A DNA stretch of 64,000 nucleotides from Herbaspirillum sp. DW155 (GCF_037076565.1 NZ_AP029028.1:3286001-3350000), one strand, 5' to 3'. Counted from the stretch's first letter, positions 26,011 to 37,159 are shown. A program made the numbers and translations. The notes: generated by a model not told the origin, from the letters alone.

Positions 26011-27696
26011 ATGCAAGAACCCAGCAACGAACTCACCGATGCCACCGGCGCAGCCGATGAAGGCGCCAGTGCGCCCAGCGCCAGTCCCAAGGTCTCGTCC
26101 GACCTGATCGCGCGCGAAGTCAAGCGACGCCGCACCTTCGGCATCATCTCCCACCCCGACGCCGGTAAAACCACGCTGACCGAAAAGCTGCTGCTGTTCT
26201 CCGGCGCGATCCAGCTGGCCGGCACCGTGAAGGCCCGCAAGAGCGGCCGCCATGCGACCTCGGACTGGATGGAGATCGAAAAGCAGCGCGGCATCTCGGT
26301 GGCCAGCTCGGTGATGCAGTTCGAGTACCGCGACCACGTGGTCAACCTGCTCGACACCCCCGGCCACCAGGACTTCTCCGAAGACACCTATCGCGTGTTG
26401 ACTGCCGTGGACTCGGCGCTGATGGTGATCGATGCCGCCAAGGGCGTGGAAGAGCAGACCATCAAGTTGTTGAACGTCTGCCGCATGCGCAATACGCCCA
26501 TCATCACCTTCATGAACAAGCTGGACCGCGAAACCCGCGATTCGCTGGAACTGCTCGATGAGCTGGAGTCGGTGCTGAAGATTCAGTGCGCGCCGGTGAC
26601 CTGGCCGATCGGCATGGGCAAGAATTTCCGTGGGGTGTATCACCTGCTGCGTGACGAGATCATGTTGTTCAAGGCCGGTGAAGAGCGCGCCAATGGCAGC
26701 GTGGAAATCATCAAGGGCATCGACAATCCCAAGCTGGCCGAGATGTTCCCGCTGGAAATCGAACAGCTCAAGATGGAAGTGGAACTGGTGCATGGTGCCT
26801 CCCATCCCTTCAACCTGGACGATTTTCTGGCCGGTGTGCAGACCCCGGTGTTCTTCGGTTCGGCCATCAACAACTTCGGCGTGCGCGAGATTCTGGATGC
26901 GCTGCTGGACTGGGCCCCGGGTCCGGGTGGGCGCGACGCCACCGTGCGCGAGGTCAAGCCGACGGAGGAGCCCTTCTCCGGTTTCGTCTTCAAGATCCAG
27001 GCCAACATGGACCCGGCGCACCGCGACCGCATCGCCTTCCTGCGCGTATGCTCGGGCCGCTTCGAACGCGGCATGAAACTGAAGCACCTGCGTCTGAACC
27101 GCGACATCAAGGTGTCGTCGGTGGTGACCTTCATGGCCTCCAGCCGCGAACAGGTGGAAGAAGCCTATGCCGGCGACATCATCGGCCTGCCCAACCACGG
27201 CAACATGCAGATCGGCGACAGCTTCTCCGAAGGCGAGATGCTGCAGTTCACCGGCATTCCCTACTTCGCCCCGGACTTCTTCCGCGTGGCGCGCATCCGC
27301 AATCCGCTCAAGATCAAGCAGTTGCACAAGGGCCTGCAGCAGCTGGGCGAAGAAGGTGCGGTGCAGGTCTTCAAGCCGGTGACCGGCAGCGACCTGATCC
27401 TGGGTGCGGTGGGCGTGCTGCAGTTCGAAGTGGTGGCCAGCCGCCTGCTGAATGAATATGGCGTGGATGCGGTGTTTGAAGGCACCAGCATCAGCAGCGC
27501 CCGCTGGATCAGCTGCGATGACAAGAAGAAACTGGCCGACTTCGAGAAGTCCTCGGCCGGTGCCAACCTGGCTATCGATGCGGCCGGCAACATGGCTTAC
27601 CTGGCCAGCTCGGGCGTGAACCTGCGCCTGACGCAGGAACGCTGGCCGGAGATCACCTTCCATGCAACCCGCGAGCACGCGGCCAAGCTGGATTGA
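26011..27696 (+). CDS. prfC: Peptide chain release factor 3
   Basis: A GTPase of 561 residues that removes RF1/RF2 from the ribosome. The G domain has [15 protein letters not shown] (P loop, near residue 48), [12 protein letters not shown] (switch I), [14 protein letters not shown] and FMNKLDRE (base recognition). Domain II and the C-terminal RF3-specific part follow ([15 protein letters not shown] end). The start at 26011 gives the usual RF3 start region with a short extra N-terminal acidic tail; no clear ribosome site is visible and an in-frame upstream ATG exists at 25816. Confidence 0.93.
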   Translation: MQEPSNELTDATGAADEGASAPSASPKVSSDLIAREVKRRRTFGIISHPDAGKTTLTEKLLLFSGAIQLAGTVKARKSGRHATSDWMEIEKQRGISVASSVMQFEYRDHVVNLLDTPGHQDFSEDTYRVLTAVDSALMVIDAAKGVEEQTIKLLNVCRMRNTPIITFMNKLDRETRDSLELLDELESVLKIQCAPVTWPIGMGKNFRGVYHLLRDEIMLFKAGEERANGSVEIIKGIDNPKLAEMFPLEIEQLKMEVELVHGASHPFNLDDFLAGVQTPVFFGSAINNFGVREILDALLDWAPGPGGRDATVREVKPTEEPFSGFVFKIQANMDPAHRDRIAFLRVCSGRFERGMKLKHLRLNRDIKVSSVVTFMASSREQVEEAYAGDIIGLPNHGNMQIGDSFSEGEMLQFTGIPYFAPDFFRVARIRNPLKIKQLHKGLQQLGEEGAVQVFKPVTGSDLILGAVGVLQFEVVASRLLNEYGVDAVFEGTSISSARWISCDDKKKLADFEKSSAGANLAIDAAGNMAYLASSGVNLRLTQERWPEITFHATREHAAKLD

Positions 27697-27739
27697 CCAG
27701 ACATTGACCGCATCGACCGGCCACATGCCGGTCATGAAA

Positions 27740-27782
27740 TGAAAATCGCCCGACAGGCACAAACCTGTCGGGCGATTTTTTA
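27740..27782. terminator. Bidirectional terminator between prfC and ppa
   Basis: AAAATCGCCCGACAGG pairs with CCTGTCGGGCGATTTT around CACAAA, with A and T runs on both sides. It can end prfC on the plus strand and ppa on the minus strand. Confidence 0.85.
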
Positions 27783-27800
27783 TGCCTTGCTGACGGGGAA

Positions 27801-28334
27801 TTACTTGGCGTTCTTGAACGCTTCCACACCGGCCAGGATTTCAGCGCGGGCGGCGTCCGGGCCTTCCCAGCCTTCGACCTTGACCCACTTGCCCTTTTCC
27901 AGATCCTTGTAGTGTTCGAAGAAGTGCTTGATCTGGTTCAGGCGCAGTTCGTTCAGGTCTTCCGGCTTCTGCCAGTGGGTGTAGATCGGCAGGATCTTGT
28001 CGACCGGCACGGCCAGCAGCTTGGCGTCGATGCCGGATTCATCGGCCATCTTCAGCACGCCGATGGGACGGCAGCGCACCACCACGCCAGGGATCAGCGG
28101 GAACGGGGTGATCACCAGCACGTCCACCGGATCGCCGTCTTGCGACAGGGTCTGGGGGATGTAGCCGTAGTTGCACGGATAGTGCATGGCGGTGCCCATG
28201 AAACGGTCGACGAAAATGGCGCCGGTGTCCTTGTCCACTTCGTACTTGATCGGATCGGCGTTCATCGGGATTTCGATGATCACGTTGAAGTCATTGGGCA
28301 GGTCGCGGCCAGCGGGGACGTTGTTCAGGCTCAT
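27801..28334 (-). CDS. ppa: Inorganic pyrophosphatase
   Basis: A 177-residue soluble enzyme of family I that splits pyrophosphate and so drives biosynthetic reactions. Visible active-site segments are [49 protein letters not shown] (metal-binding Asp cluster) and [18 protein letters not shown]. The start at 28334 gives [16 protein letters not shown], the normal length of bacterial enzymes. A TATAAT on the minus strand at 28466-28471 is a possible -10 region. Confidence 0.95.
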   Translation of the reverse strand: MSLNNVPAGRDLPNDFNVIIEIPMNADPIKYEVDKDTGAIFVDRFMGTAMHYPCNYGYIPQTLSQDGDPVDVLVITPFPLIPGVVVRCRPIGVLKMADESGIDAKLLAVPVDKILPIYTHWQKPEDLNELRLNQIKHFFEHYKDLEKGKWVKVEGWEGPDAARAEILAGVEAFKNAK

Positions 28335-28545
28335 GGGATTCTCACTAGGGAAAGAAACGGAAAAGCGGTTTCCGGTCGGCATTGCATCAGCATTAACGCT
28401 GAATCAAACAGCATTAAACGGGGCTTAATGCTCATGGATGGCAAGCCTGACATCGGAAAGCCGCAATTATAGCGGCATTCGGCACCTGTCCGGCATCTTG
28501 GCCGGTGCAACTTACGCCAACATGACAGTGCCCGGTAGCGGCCAT

Positions 28546-28580
28546 GAAAAAGGCGGAAGGGCTTGCGCCGCTTCCGCCTT
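28546..28580 (-). terminator. Terminator of the hemCDXY operon
   Basis: AAGGCGGAAG (28550-28559) pairs with CTTCCGCCTT (28571-28580). On the minus strand it is followed by TTTTCATGG. It lies just after the hemY stop. Confidence 0.75.
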
Positions 28581-28603
28581 GGTCATTCGTCACGACAACA
28601 AGT

Positions 28604-29803
28604 TCAGCGGATGGCCGTGGCCAGCGCGCATTGCTTGTAGTGGCCGGCAGCCTGATCGGGCTGGTCCAGGGCTTCATGCAGCTGGGCCAGGGCCAGGTGA
28701 GATTCACGCACGGTACGCGGCTCGATGGCATCCGACAAGGCTTGCTCCAGATGGCGCTGGGCCTTGCCCCACAACTTCTGGCGCAGGCAGAACATGCCCA
28801 GGGTCAGCGCCAGTTCGGCATCGGTCGGATTCCTGGCCAGCCAGGATTCGCAATGCTCGATCTGCGAGAGCAAGGCCGGCGAGCCGGCTTCGGCGGTCGA
28901 TTCGCGATAGGCACGCAAGAGGCGGATGTCCCAGTCGGCCGCCAGGGCGCGCTCCAGCAGGCTGCGCGCTTCATCATGCAGGCCACGGCTGGAGAAGGCG
29001 TGGGCGGCACGCACCGCTATGTAGGGTTTCAGCTTGTCCGCACCGGGCACGCCATTCCACAAGAGGCGGATCGATTCGGCATCGTGCGAACGGTCCGACA
29101 GCAAGGCGTCGTAGGCCATCTCGCGCAGACGATTGGAGAGGGCCGGATGCAGGGCATTGCGCTTGTCCAGGGTCTGGACCAGGCGCAGTACCTCGGGCCA
29201 GTTCTTGGCTTGCTGGTTGGCCTTGAGCGCCCATTGCAGGGCCTGGATGTGGCGGGTGCCGTTGGCGTTCAACTCTTCCACGGTTTCCAGCGCCTGCTTG
29301 AAGTGGTGTTCGTCCACTTGCAGTTCCAGTGCCGTCATCAGGCGTGCGGCCTTCAAGGTCGGATCGACTTCGGTGCTGGCCAGCCAGATGTCGCGGCGGT
29401 CGCCCTGGCGCATGCGGTGCGCGGCACGGGCGGCCACGAGCGCTGCGATGCCGGCGTTGTCGGGCAGGTCGGCGGCGCGTGTGGCCGATTTTTCAGCCTG
29501 GCCGAAGCGGCCTTCAAAGTAGGCTTTCAGGGAATCGCGCAGGGCTTTGTTGCTTTCGTTCTCGCGCTTGGCACGGCGATAGGCGATCACGCGGCCGGGC
29601 AACTTCTGCGTCAGGCGGATGGCGCGGATGACCACGTAGATGGTCAGGAACACCGCCAGCAGGGCGAAGAGGAAGAAGTTCAGCGACAGGTCGATGCGGT
29701 ACGGCGGATAGAACAGCACCACATTGCCCGGGTTGAAGCGCGCCAGCACGGCCAGGCCGATGGCGGACGCGAAGAGGGTCAGAAGCCAGAGCAGTATTTT
29801 CAT
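28604..29803 (-). CDS. hemY: Heme biosynthesis-associated protein HemY
   Basis: A 399-residue inner-membrane protein: two membrane segments at the N-terminus (about 3-22 and 38-60) and a soluble domain built of TPR-like helices (for example NPTDAELALTLGMFCLRQKLWGKAQRHLEQAL). It has the HemY_N signature NPGNVVLFYPPYRIDLSLNFFL. It is not the protoporphyrinogen oxidase of the same name. It is the last gene of hemC-hemD-hemX-hemY and follows hemX by 20 bases. Confidence 0.9.
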   Translation of the reverse strand: MKILLWLLTLFASAIGLAVLARFNPGNVVLFYPPYRIDLSLNFFLFALLAVFLTIYVVIRAIRLTQKLPGRVIAYRRAKRENESNKALRDSLKAYFEGRFGQAEKSATRAADLPDNAGIAALVAARAAHRMRQGDRRDIWLASTEVDPTLKAARLMTALELQVDEHHFKQALETVEELNANGTRHIQALQWALKANQQAKNWPEVLRLVQTLDKRNALHPALSNRLREMAYDALLSDRSHDAESIRLLWNGVPGADKLKPYIAVRAAHAFSSRGLHDEARSLLERALAADWDIRLLRAYRESTAEAGSPALLSQIEHCESWLARNPTDAELALTLGMFCLRQKLWGKAQRHLEQALSDAIEPRTVRESHLALAQLHEALDQPDQAAGHYKQCALATAIR

Positions 29804-29823
29804 ATCAGGTTCCCGTCAGCGGC

Positions 29824-31032
29824 TCACGGACGGGCCTTGTAGTTGCGCACGGCATTGAGGCTTTCGGCCAGCGTCGGCAACTGGATGGAGACATTGCTGC
29901 CCTGCACCTGCTTCAACAGCGCCTGGATGGTCTGGACCTGCTTGGCGCGGGTATCGAAATACTTGGCGATGGTGTCCTGGGCCGAGGCCAGGTCGTTACG
30001 GAAGGCGAACTCGTTGCGCGAGAGCAGTGCCAGGCGCGCATTCAAGAGGCGCAGCTTGAGGTTCTCGCGCACGAAGTAGGCCTGACCCGGCGAGAGCAGG
30101 ATGGCTTCGGGCGTCTGCACTTCGCGGATACGTACCAGCTGGCGCAGCTCGGACCACATCTCGGTACTCATGCTCTGCCAGGTTTCGCGGGCACCGGCCA
30201 GCCATTGCGACCAGGCGGAAGCTTCGGCGGGCGCTGCTTCGGCGCGGGTCTTGGCGTGGCTGGTGTCACCCTTGGCGGCCGGCTTGTCGACGGCAGCGGT
30301 CTTCACCGGCTGCGGCTTGGGCTCGCTGGCCGATTCCACCGGACGCTCATCGACCAGCAACGGCAGGTTGTCGACCTGGCCGATGGCGCTGTCCAGGCGC
30401 ACGGCGATACCGGCGATGTCCACCGTGGGCAGAGCCTTGAGGCGCTCAATGTCACGCGCCAGCGCGCGGCGGATGGCGATGAACTGCGCCTTGTCCGAGC
30501 GCGACAGGCTCTTGTCGGCGTTCTGCAGGGCGATCAGCGCGCCTTGCACGTTGCCGGCCAGTTCCAGCTGCTGGTCGGCGGTGGAGAGCACTTCCTCGAT
30601 TTCGGAGAGGGCCCAGTCGTCGCGGTTCTTGTTCAGATCCTGGTACATCTGCTCCAGCGCCAGTTGCTGGCTCTGGGATTCGGCCTGCTTGCTGTCGAGC
30701 ACGCTGACCTTGGATTGCAGTTCCTTGGTGCTTTCCTGTACCGACTTCAAGACACCCTTCAATTCATTGCTGTTGTTGTCGCCATTCTGCAGGCGCTGCG
30801 CAACTTCGCTGCGCAGGTCGCGCAGTTCGGTATGCGAGACCCACCACTGCGCGCCCAGGCCGGCGATGACCAGCAGCAACACGACGGTCTGTGCACGCTG
30901 GCGGCGGCGCAGCACGGCCGTGCCGTCCGGAGGAGTGAAAGTATAGGACGCCTGCGGGGCCGCAGTGCCAGCGGTGTGGCTGGCTTGCGGTTGAGGCTCC
31001 GGCAATTGGGGAATGGGTTGCTGTTCGTTCAT
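29824..31032 (-). CDS. hemX: HemX family protein (uroporphyrinogen-III C-methyltransferase-like)
   Basis: A 402-residue membrane protein. A Pro/Gln/Ala-rich cytoplasmic tail of about 50 residues and one membrane segment (VVLLLVIAGLGAQWWV) come first. A coiled-coil region (LKSVQESTKELQSKVSVLDSKQ) and the conserved HemX domain with EIEEVLSTADQQLELAGNVQGAL follow. The C-terminus has ILLSPGQAYFVRENLKLRLLNARLALLSR. True methyltransferase motifs are absent, as in other HemX proteins. It probably acts with HemY. Confidence 0.88.
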   Translation of the reverse strand: MNEQQPIPQLPEPQPQASHTAGTAAPQASYTFTPPDGTAVLRRRQRAQTVVLLLVIAGLGAQWWVSHTELRDLRSEVAQRLQNGDNNSNELKGVLKSVQESTKELQSKVSVLDSKQAESQSQQLALEQMYQDLNKNRDDWALSEIEEVLSTADQQLELAGNVQGALIALQNADKSLSRSDKAQFIAIRRALARDIERLKALPTVDIAGIAVRLDSAIGQVDNLPLLVDERPVESASEPKPQPVKTAAVDKPAAKGDTSHAKTRAEAAPAEASAWSQWLAGARETWQSMSTEMWSELRQLVRIREVQTPEAILLSPGQAYFVRENLKLRLLNARLALLSRNEFAFRNDLASAQDTIAKYFDTRAKQVQTIQALLKQVQGSNVSIQLPTLAESLNAVRNYKARP

Positions 31033-31067
31033 GGGCTGGATTGTAACGCGGCAAATTACGCGGCCGC

Positions 31068-31865
31068 TCAGGGAGCGGGTGGAGCTAGGGCGGCAAGCAG
31101 GCGTTCATCCCCCGATCCGGTCAGGTCGACCTGCACGAAACCCAGCTCCCGCGCGGTCTCGGCGATCCTGTGGTGGGAGACGACGATGCGTTGTCGTTGC
31201 AGTTTTACCACACGTTCCTCGCCCCCGGCTAGTCTTGCCATATGAAGCAAATTGCGCAAGGCCTCCGAACTGGTGATCACCCAGTCGGCGCCGCCGTCCA
31301 GCAATTCCAGCAGTTGCAGGCGGCCCGGGGCGTCCAGTTCGGGCGCCAGGCGGCGGTAGGCGGTCACGTGCTCGACCTCGACACCTTGTTGTCGCAAAGC
31401 TTCACTGAGGAAATCCCGACCATCCTGGCCGCGCACGATCAGAGCGCGCTTGCCGCGCAATTGTTCCAAGGGGAGGGATTTGAACAATTCCTCCGAATCC
31501 ATCTTGTCGGCGCGCTGCGGACCATAGATCGTGGCGTTGCAGCCCTCCACGCCATGCGCGCGCAAGGCAACCCGGCTGCCCTCGCCGACGATGCCGATGG
31601 GCAACTGGCGCGGCCAGCCCTGCAGATGCGCAAAGGCGGCATCGATGGCATTGGGACTGACGAAGACCACCAGCGCAAATTCCGGCAGGCGCGCCAGCGT
31701 GGCCTTGAGTTCGGTCGCATCCTCGACCGGACCGATGGTCAGCAGCGGAAACACCACGGCGCGCCGTCCAAGTTGCTGGACGCGCGCGGCAAAGCCGCCG
31801 GCCTGTTGCAGCGGTCGCGTCACGACCACCGGCAACGGCGCTGCGCTCTCAGGCAGAAGCGGCAT
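31068..31865 (-). CDS. hemD: Uroporphyrinogen-III synthase
   Basis: A 265-residue enzyme that closes and inverts hydroxymethylbilane to uroporphyrinogen III. It has the two-lobed pattern: [61 protein letters not shown], and [14 protein letters not shown]. The start at 31865 ([10 protein letters not shown]) lies 17 bases inside the end of hemC, so translation is probably coupled. An in-frame longer start would extend far into hemC and encodes implausible Arg/Pro-rich sequence. Confidence 0.9.
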   Translation of the reverse strand: MPLLPESAAPLPVVVTRPLQQAGGFAARVQQLGRRAVVFPLLTIGPVEDATELKATLARLPEFALVVFVSPNAIDAAFAHLQGWPRQLPIGIVGEGSRVALRAHGVEGCNATIYGPQRADKMDSEELFKSLPLEQLRGKRALIVRGQDGRDFLSEALRQQGVEVEHVTAYRRLAPELDAPGRLQLLELLDGGADWVITSSEALRNLLHMARLAGGEERVVKLQRQRIVVSHHRIAETARELGFVQVDLTGSGDERLLAALAPPAP

Positions 31866-32805
31866 CGGCCTGGGCCTTGCACAGCGCCAGGATGGCGTCG
31901 GCACCGCGCGACTTGAGCAGGGCGGCCACTTGCGCGCCCAGGGCTTCGGGGGCGTCCGGCGAACCCTCGGCCTCGGCAGCGGCGGCTTGCGCACCGTCGG
32001 GCGTGGCGATCATGGCGCGCAGGTGCAGGCGTTCACCGTCCAGCGTGGCATAGGCGGCCAGCGGAATCTGGCAGCTGGCGCCGAAGATGCGCGAAACCGA
32101 GCGCTCGGCGGCCGACACCACGGCAGCGGGCTCGTCATGCAACGGTGCCAGCAGGCGCCTGATATCGTCACGGCCCTCGGGGATCTCGATGGCCAGCGTG
32201 CCCTGGCCCGGCGAGGGCAGGCTTTGTTCGGGATCGAGGAAGGAGCGGATGCGCGCCTTCAGGCCCAGGCGGTTCAGCCCGGCCACGGCCAGGATGATGG
32301 CGGCATAGTCGCCGCGATCCAGCTTGGCCAGGCGGGTATCGAGATTGCCGCGCAGCGGCTTGACCACCAGTTGCGGATAGCGCGCGGCGATCATGGCCTG
32401 GCGACGCAGGCTGCTGGTGCCGACGATGGCGCCCTCAGGCAGGGCATCGAGCGAATCGTAGTCATTGGAGACGAAGGCGTCGCGCGCATCTTCGCGCTCC
32501 AGGATGGCGGCCAGCTCGAAGCCTTCGGGCAGGTCCATCGGCATGTCCTTGAGGCAGTGCACGGCGAGATCAGCGCGGCCTTCGGCCATGGCTACTTCCA
32601 ATTCCTTGACGAACAGGCCCTTGCCGCCGACCTTGGACAGCGCACGATCAAGAATCTGGTCGCCCCGCGTGGTGGTTCCGAGGATATTGATGCTGCACTG
32701 CGGATATAATGCGGCCAGACGGTCCCGCACGTACTCGGCCTGCCACATGGCAAGGCGGCTTTCACGCGAGACGATGACGATGTTGGAAGGAGGAAATTCT
32801 TTCAA
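31849..32805 (-). CDS. hemC: Hydroxymethylbilane synthase (porphobilinogen deaminase)
   Basis: A 318-residue enzyme that polymerises four porphobilinogens. Motifs: [66 protein letters not shown], and [12 protein letters not shown] with the Cys that carries the dipyrromethane cofactor. The only start that gives the full N-terminus is a TTG at 32805, with GGAAAG a few bases before it. On this strand an extended -10 (TGCTAGAAT, 32986-32994) is a plausible promoter. First gene of the hem operon. Confidence 0.93.
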   Translation of the reverse strand: MKEFPPSNIVIVSRESRLAMWQAEYVRDRLAALYPQCSINILGTTTRGDQILDRALSKVGGKGLFVKELEVAMAEGRADLAVHCLKDMPMDLPEGFELAAILEREDARDAFVSNDYDSLDALPEGAIVGTSSLRRQAMIAARYPQLVVKPLRGNLDTRLAKLDRGDYAAIILAVAGLNRLGLKARIRSFLDPEQSLPSPGQGTLAIEIPEGRDDIRRLLAPLHDEPAAVVSAAERSVSRIFGASCQIPLAAYATLDGERLHLRAMIATPDGAQAAAAEAEGSPDAPEALGAQVAALLKSRGADAILALCKAQADAASA

Positions 32806-33062
32806 GACAGGCTTTCCGATTCAGTCGTAGCAGACGCGGCAGAGGAGACAAGGAAAGCAGGAGACCGGCGAATCCAGACTGAACAATACGATTAAAAAAA
32901 GCGATCAGGAGCGACCCGCTACGACGATCGATCAAACAAACCAGAAACGAGACCAGAAGCGAGACGCATACAAAAAACGAGGCAAATTCTAGCACGCACA
33001 CCTACGGCAATCCGATCCACCAGCACGACTTTCTCTCACGAAAACCGCAGCAACCGTTGATC

Positions 33063-35978
33063 ATGGCGACTACAAATCCAACTAAACGCAGTGCCCGTTC
33101 CTCCACATCCACGCCCCGCTCCATCGCTGCCGCCAAGAGCAGCACGGCCAGCAAACCCGCCACCAAACCCGTGCGCAGCACCGACAAGGATGCGCCTCTG
33201 AAGGAAGACATCCGCCTGCTCGGCCGCCTCCTGGGCGAAGTCGTGCGGGAACAGGAAGGCGATGAAGTCTTCGAGGTGGTGGAAACCATCCGCCAGACCG
33301 CCGTGCGTTTTCGCCGCGAATCCGATGCCAAAGCCGGTGCCGAACTGGACAAGCTCTTGAAGAAACTGACCCGCGACCAGACCAATTCGGTGGTACGCGC
33401 GTTTTCGTATTTCTCACACCTGGCCAACATTGCCGAGGACCAGCACCACAACCGCCGCCGCCGTGCGCACCTGCTGGCCGGTTCCGAAGCCCAGCCCGGC
33501 AGCGTGGCCTATGCCCTCTCGCGCCTGGATGATGCCGGGGTCTCGGGCGCGCAAGTGCGCAGTTTCCTGAAGGAAGCGCTGGTCTCACCGGTGCTGACCG
33601 CCCACCCCACCGAAGTACAGCGCAAGTCCATCCTGGACGCCGAGCGCGAGATTGCCCGCCTGGTGGCCGAACGCGACCTGCCGCTGACCCCGCGCGAACT
33701 GCGCCACAACACCGAACTGCTGCGCGCGCGCATCGCCACGCTGTGGCAGACGCGCATGCTGCGCTATACCAAGCTGACGGTGGCCGACGAGATCGAGAAC
33801 GCCCTCTCCTACTACCGCATCACTTTCCTGCGCGAACTGCCAGCCCTGTATGACGACATCGAAGCCGAGATCGACAGCCAGTTCCCCTCGCGCGCCAAGA
33901 CCCGCCCCACCGAACTACCGCCCTACCTGCAGATGGGCAGCTGGATCGGCGGCGACCGCGACGGCAATCCCAACGTCAATGCCGCCACCATGCAGCATGC
34001 GTTGAAGCGCCAGTCCACCACCATCTTCGATTACTACCTCGACGAAGTGCACACGCTGGGGGCCGAGATGTCCATCTCCACCCTGATGGTCGATGCCAGC
34101 CCGGAACTGCTGGCCCTGGCCGATGCCTCGCCGGATCACTCCGAGCACCGCGCCGACGAACCCTACCGCCGTGCGCTCATCGGCATCTATGCGCGCCTGG
34201 CTGCCACGGCCCGTTCGCTGGGCGTGGTCAACATCCTGCGCCAGGAAATCGGCACCGCCGCGCCCTACGCCAGCCCGGCCGAATGCGTGGCCGAACTGGA
34301 GGTGCTGGTGGCCTCGCTGCAGGCCCATCACGGTGCCGCGCTGGTCAAGCCGCGCCTGGCCGGATTGAAGCGTGCCGTGGAAATCTTCGGCTTCCACCTG
34401 GCTACGCTGGACATGCGCCAAAGCTCCGACGTGCATGAGCGCGTGCTGGCCGAGCTGTTTGCCAAGGCCCAGGTCGAGGCCGATTACGCGGGCCTGACCG
34501 AAGAACGCAAGATCACCTTGCTGCTGGGCGAACTGTCGCGCCCGCGCCTGCTGTATTCGCCCTACCTGCAGTACGCCGATGAAACCAATTCCGAGCTGAC
34601 CATCCTGCGTGCCGCGCGTGAAATCCGCCGCCGCTATGGCGAGCGCGCCATCCGCAACTACATCATCTCGCACACCGAAACCCTGTCCGACCTGCTGGAA
34701 GTCCTGCTGCTGCAAAAGGAAACGGGTCTGCTGCACATCGAGGGCAACCAACTGCAGGAACTGGAGCTGATGGTCATTCCGCTCTTCGAGACCATCCCCG
34801 ACTTGCGCTGTGCGGCCGAGATCATGCGCGGATGGCTGACCCTGCCGCAGGTCAAGGGCTTGATCGCCAAGCACGGCAAGCTGCAGGAAGTGATGCTTGG
34901 CTATTCGGATTCCAACAAGGATGGCGGCTTCCTCACCTCCAACTGGGAGCTCTACAAGGCCGAGAACCAGCTGGTGGAACTGTTCAATGAAGCCGGCGTG
35001 AAGCTGCGCCTCTTCCACGGCCGCGGCGGCACCGTCGGCCGTGGCGGCGGCCCCAGCTATCAGGCCATCCTGGCGCAGCCGCCGGGCACGGTCAACGGCC
35101 AGATCCGTCTGACCGAACAGGGTGAAATCATCGCCTCCAAGTTCTCCAATCCGGAAATCGGCCGCCGCAATCTGGAGCTGCTGGTCGCCGCCACGCTGGA
35201 AGCGAGCCTGATGCCGGCCGCCACCGATGGCAAGGAAGCCAGGAAGCTGGCCGAGTTCGAGCGTGTCATGGAAGAACTGTCGGAGCGTGCCTATCGCGCC
35301 TATCGCAACCTGGTCTACGAGACTCCGGGCTTCACCGATTACTTCTTCGCGGCCACGCCCATTGCCGAAATCGCGCAACTGAACATCGGTTCGCGCCCGG
35401 CCTCGCGCAAGGCGACCCAGCGCATCGAGGATCTGCGCGCGATTCCCTGGGGCTTCTCGTGGGGCCAGTGCCGCCTGCTCTTCCCGGGCTGGTATGGCTT
35501 CGGCAGCGCGGTCTCGGGCTGGCTGGAGCAAGCCGGCAACGCCAAGGAAAGCGCAAAACGCCTGGCCACCCTGCGCGCCATGTGCAAGGAATGGCCGTTC
35601 TTCGCGGCCCTGTTGTCGAACATGGACATGGTGCTCTCCAAGACCGACCTGGCCGTGGCCTCGCGCTATGCCGGGCTGGTGGCCGACCGCAAGCTGCGTA
35701 CCACCATCTTCGGCCGCATCACCGACGAGCATGAACGTACCAGCGCCATGCTCTCGGCCATCACCGGCAGCAAGGAACGCCTGTCGGGCAATCCGCTGCT
35801 GGCGCGCTCGATCAAGAACCGCTTTGCCTATCTCGATCCGCTGAACCACCTGCAGGTCGAGCTGATCAGGCGCCACCGTGCTACCGCAGCGGCCAAGCGC
35901 ACGCCGGAAGAGCGCGTGCAGCGCGGCATCCACCTCACCATCAATGGCGTGGCGGCGGGCTTGCGCAACACAGGATGA
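33063..35978 (+). CDS. ppc: Phosphoenolpyruvate carboxylase
   Basis: A 971-residue enzyme that forms oxaloacetate from PEP and bicarbonate. Active-site motifs are visible: [16 protein letters not shown] (catalytic His, near residue 180), [51 protein letters not shown] (near 660) and the C-terminal NTG. The first 45 residues are a low-complexity Ser/Thr/Ala/Lys tail not typical of the family. The gene is divergent from hemC; the gap of 257 bases must hold both promoters. Confidence 0.95.
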   Translation: MATTNPTKRSARSSTSTPRSIAAAKSSTASKPATKPVRSTDKDAPLKEDIRLLGRLLGEVVREQEGDEVFEVVETIRQTAVRFRRESDAKAGAELDKLLKKLTRDQTNSVVRAFSYFSHLANIAEDQHHNRRRRAHLLAGSEAQPGSVAYALSRLDDAGVSGAQVRSFLKEALVSPVLTAHPTEVQRKSILDAEREIARLVAERDLPLTPRELRHNTELLRARIATLWQTRMLRYTKLTVADEIENALSYYRITFLRELPALYDDIEAEIDSQFPSRAKTRPTELPPYLQMGSWIGGDRDGNPNVNAATMQHALKRQSTTIFDYYLDEVHTLGAEMSISTLMVDASPELLALADASPDHSEHRADEPYRRALIGIYARLAATARSLGVVNILRQEIGTAAPYASPAECVAELEVLVASLQAHHGAALVKPRLAGLKRAVEIFGFHLATLDMRQSSDVHERVLAELFAKAQVEADYAGLTEERKITLLLGELSRPRLLYSPYLQYADETNSELTILRAAREIRRRYGERAIRNYIISHTETLSDLLEVLLLQKETGLLHIEGNQLQELELMVIPLFETIPDLRCAAEIMRGWLTLPQVKGLIAKHGKLQEVMLGYSDSNKDGGFLTSNWELYKAENQLVELFNEAGVKLRLFHGRGGTVGRGGGPSYQAILAQPPGTVNGQIRLTEQGEIIASKFSNPEIGRRNLELLVAATLEASLMPAATDGKEARKLAEFERVMEELSERAYRAYRNLVYETPGFTDYFFAATPIAEIAQLNIGSRPASRKATQRIEDLRAIPWGFSWGQCRLLFPGWYGFGSAVSGWLEQAGNAKESAKRLATLRAMCKEWPFFAALLSNMDMVLSKTDLAVASRYAGLVADRKLRTTIFGRITDEHERTSAMLSAITGSKERLSGNPLLARSIKNRFAYLDPLNHLQVELIRRHRATAAAKRTPEERVQRGIHLTINGVAAGLRNTG

Positions 35979-36030
35979 GTCCGGGCCAGGAGAGAAACAA
36001 GGCAGAGCAGCGCTAAGCGCCCGGCCTCCC

Positions 36031-36067
36031 ATCCCCCTGTTGCGTCATGCACCGGGGGGATTTTTTT
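36031..36067 (+). terminator. Rho-independent terminator after ppc
   Basis: ATCCCCC (36031-36037) pairs with GGGGGAT (36055-36061) and is followed by seven T. It overlaps the last codons of the convergent ybaN-like gene. Confidence 0.8.
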
Positions 36068-36503
36068 CGGGCAGGGCGTTCTCAGCCTTCCCGCTCCCGG
36101 CGGGCGCGGGGCGAGACCACATCCACGCAGCCCCCAGCGCCATGCCGAGTGCCGCCAGGAGGATGATCCAGCGGTGATGATGGATGGTCAGCCCCATGAT
36201 GAGCAGACACAGCATCATCGTCAGCGAGGCGCTGAGCTTGGCGCGAATCGTCACGGCACGGCCATGACGCCAGTTGTAGATCATGGGTCCGAACAGGCGA
36301 TGCCCTTCCAGCCAGTGCTGCAGGCGCGGAGAGCCCCGGCTGGCGGCCCAGGCTGACAGCAGGATGAACTCCGTGGTCGGCAGTCCGGGAATGAAGATGG
36401 CGATCACGCCAACGGCCAGGCTCGCATAAGCCAGCAGCAGCCAGCCCCACTGCACCAGCCTGCGCACTCCCGCATCGCCCTGTCCGGCCGCAGGCCTGGT
36501 CAC
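36045..36503 (-). CDS. DUF454 (YbaN) family inner-membrane protein
   Basis: A 152-residue protein with three to four membrane segments and the DUF454 pattern LAVGVIAIFIPGLPTTEFILLSAWAASRGSPRLQHWLEGHRLFG. Its start overlaps the stop of the heme oxygenase gene by 4 bases (ATGA), so the two are translationally coupled. The function of DUF454 proteins is unknown; the coupling here suggests a link to heme use. The C-terminal tail is basic and Pro-rich. Confidence 0.87.
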   Translation of the reverse strand: MTRPAAGQGDAGVRRLVQWGWLLLAYASLAVGVIAIFIPGLPTTEFILLSAWAASRGSPRLQHWLEGHRLFGPMIYNWRHGRAVTIRAKLSASLTMMLCLLIMGLTIHHHRWIILLAALGMALGAAWMWSRPAPAGSGKAENALPEKNPPGA

Positions 36504-37159
36504 GCTGCCATCCCCGCCGAGGGAACGCGGCAGAACTGCCTGACATGGGACGATACCCGTGCAAAAGCGTCACCCGCCGCCTCAATGACCTGCGCCTCGG
36601 CAGAAGCATCCAGCGCGATGGCATTGAGCTGGGCGACGAAACCGCGCCAGTTGGGCGCACGGCCCTCCGGATGCGGCGCCAGATGGCGCGCACCATGGTT
36701 GCAGTGCAGACCGAGCCGGGCCGCCATCTTGTAGAGAAACGCCCCGCCCAGATTCGAACCTTCTTCGACATACAACCAGCCGATCGCAGCCGGCAGGCTG
36801 AAGCTGCCCGCAGAGAACACCGGCGCCGGAAGCTCCGGCAGCGGCACGCCCACATCTTGCAGGTCGGCGATGACCTGCGTCAGGCGCGAACGCTCCCTCA
36901 GACGCGGAAAGAAGCGGTTCAGCGCGGCATCCTCGAACAGGGCCGCGACATCACGGTGGAAGGCATATTGCATCTGCAGGAAGCAGCCATAGCGTTGCGC
37001 CGAGCCGAAGGGATCGAAGCGCATGATGTCAGCATCCAGCGCCTCATGGGCCCGGCTGGTGGCCTGTTTCAGGGAGGCGGCGCGATCATGGTTCGCATGA
37101 TTCGAATCCGCCGCAGCGATGGTGTCGATGGAGGTGGAGTTGGAGGTAAAAGTGTTCAC
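36500..37159 (-). CDS. Biliverdin-producing heme oxygenase
   Basis: About 219 residues. The proximal heme His is in SRAHEALDADIM (about residue 40), and the distal-helix region reads WLYVEEGSNLGGAFLYKMAARLG, as in bacterial HemO/PigA-type enzymes. It opens heme to release iron in the cytoplasm. No ATG fits; GTG at 37159 with AGGGA upstream is preferred, and a TTG at 37189 would add 10 residues. It stands divergent from a TonB-dependent receptor with a Fur-like box between them, so iron repression is expected. Confidence 0.85.
   Translation of the reverse strand: MNTFTSNSTSIDTIAAADSNHANHDRAASLKQATSRAHEALDADIMRFDPFGSAQRYGCFLQMQYAFHRDVAALFEDAALNRFFPRLRERSRLTQVIADLQDVGVPLPELPAPVFSAGSFSLPAAIGWLYVEEGSNLGGAFLYKMAARLGLHCNHGARHLAPHPEGRAPNWRGFVAQLNAIALDASAEAQVIEAAGDAFARVSSHVRQFCRVPSAGMAA

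Noticed and set aside
25852..27762. 636-codon open frame opposite prfC
   Set aside because: His/Gln-rich shadow of a high-GC gene on the other strand; prfC motifs are unambiguous.
33915..36032. 705-codon open frame opposite ppc
   Set aside because: Antisense shadow with repetitive Gln/Gly/Ala composition; ppc fills the region.
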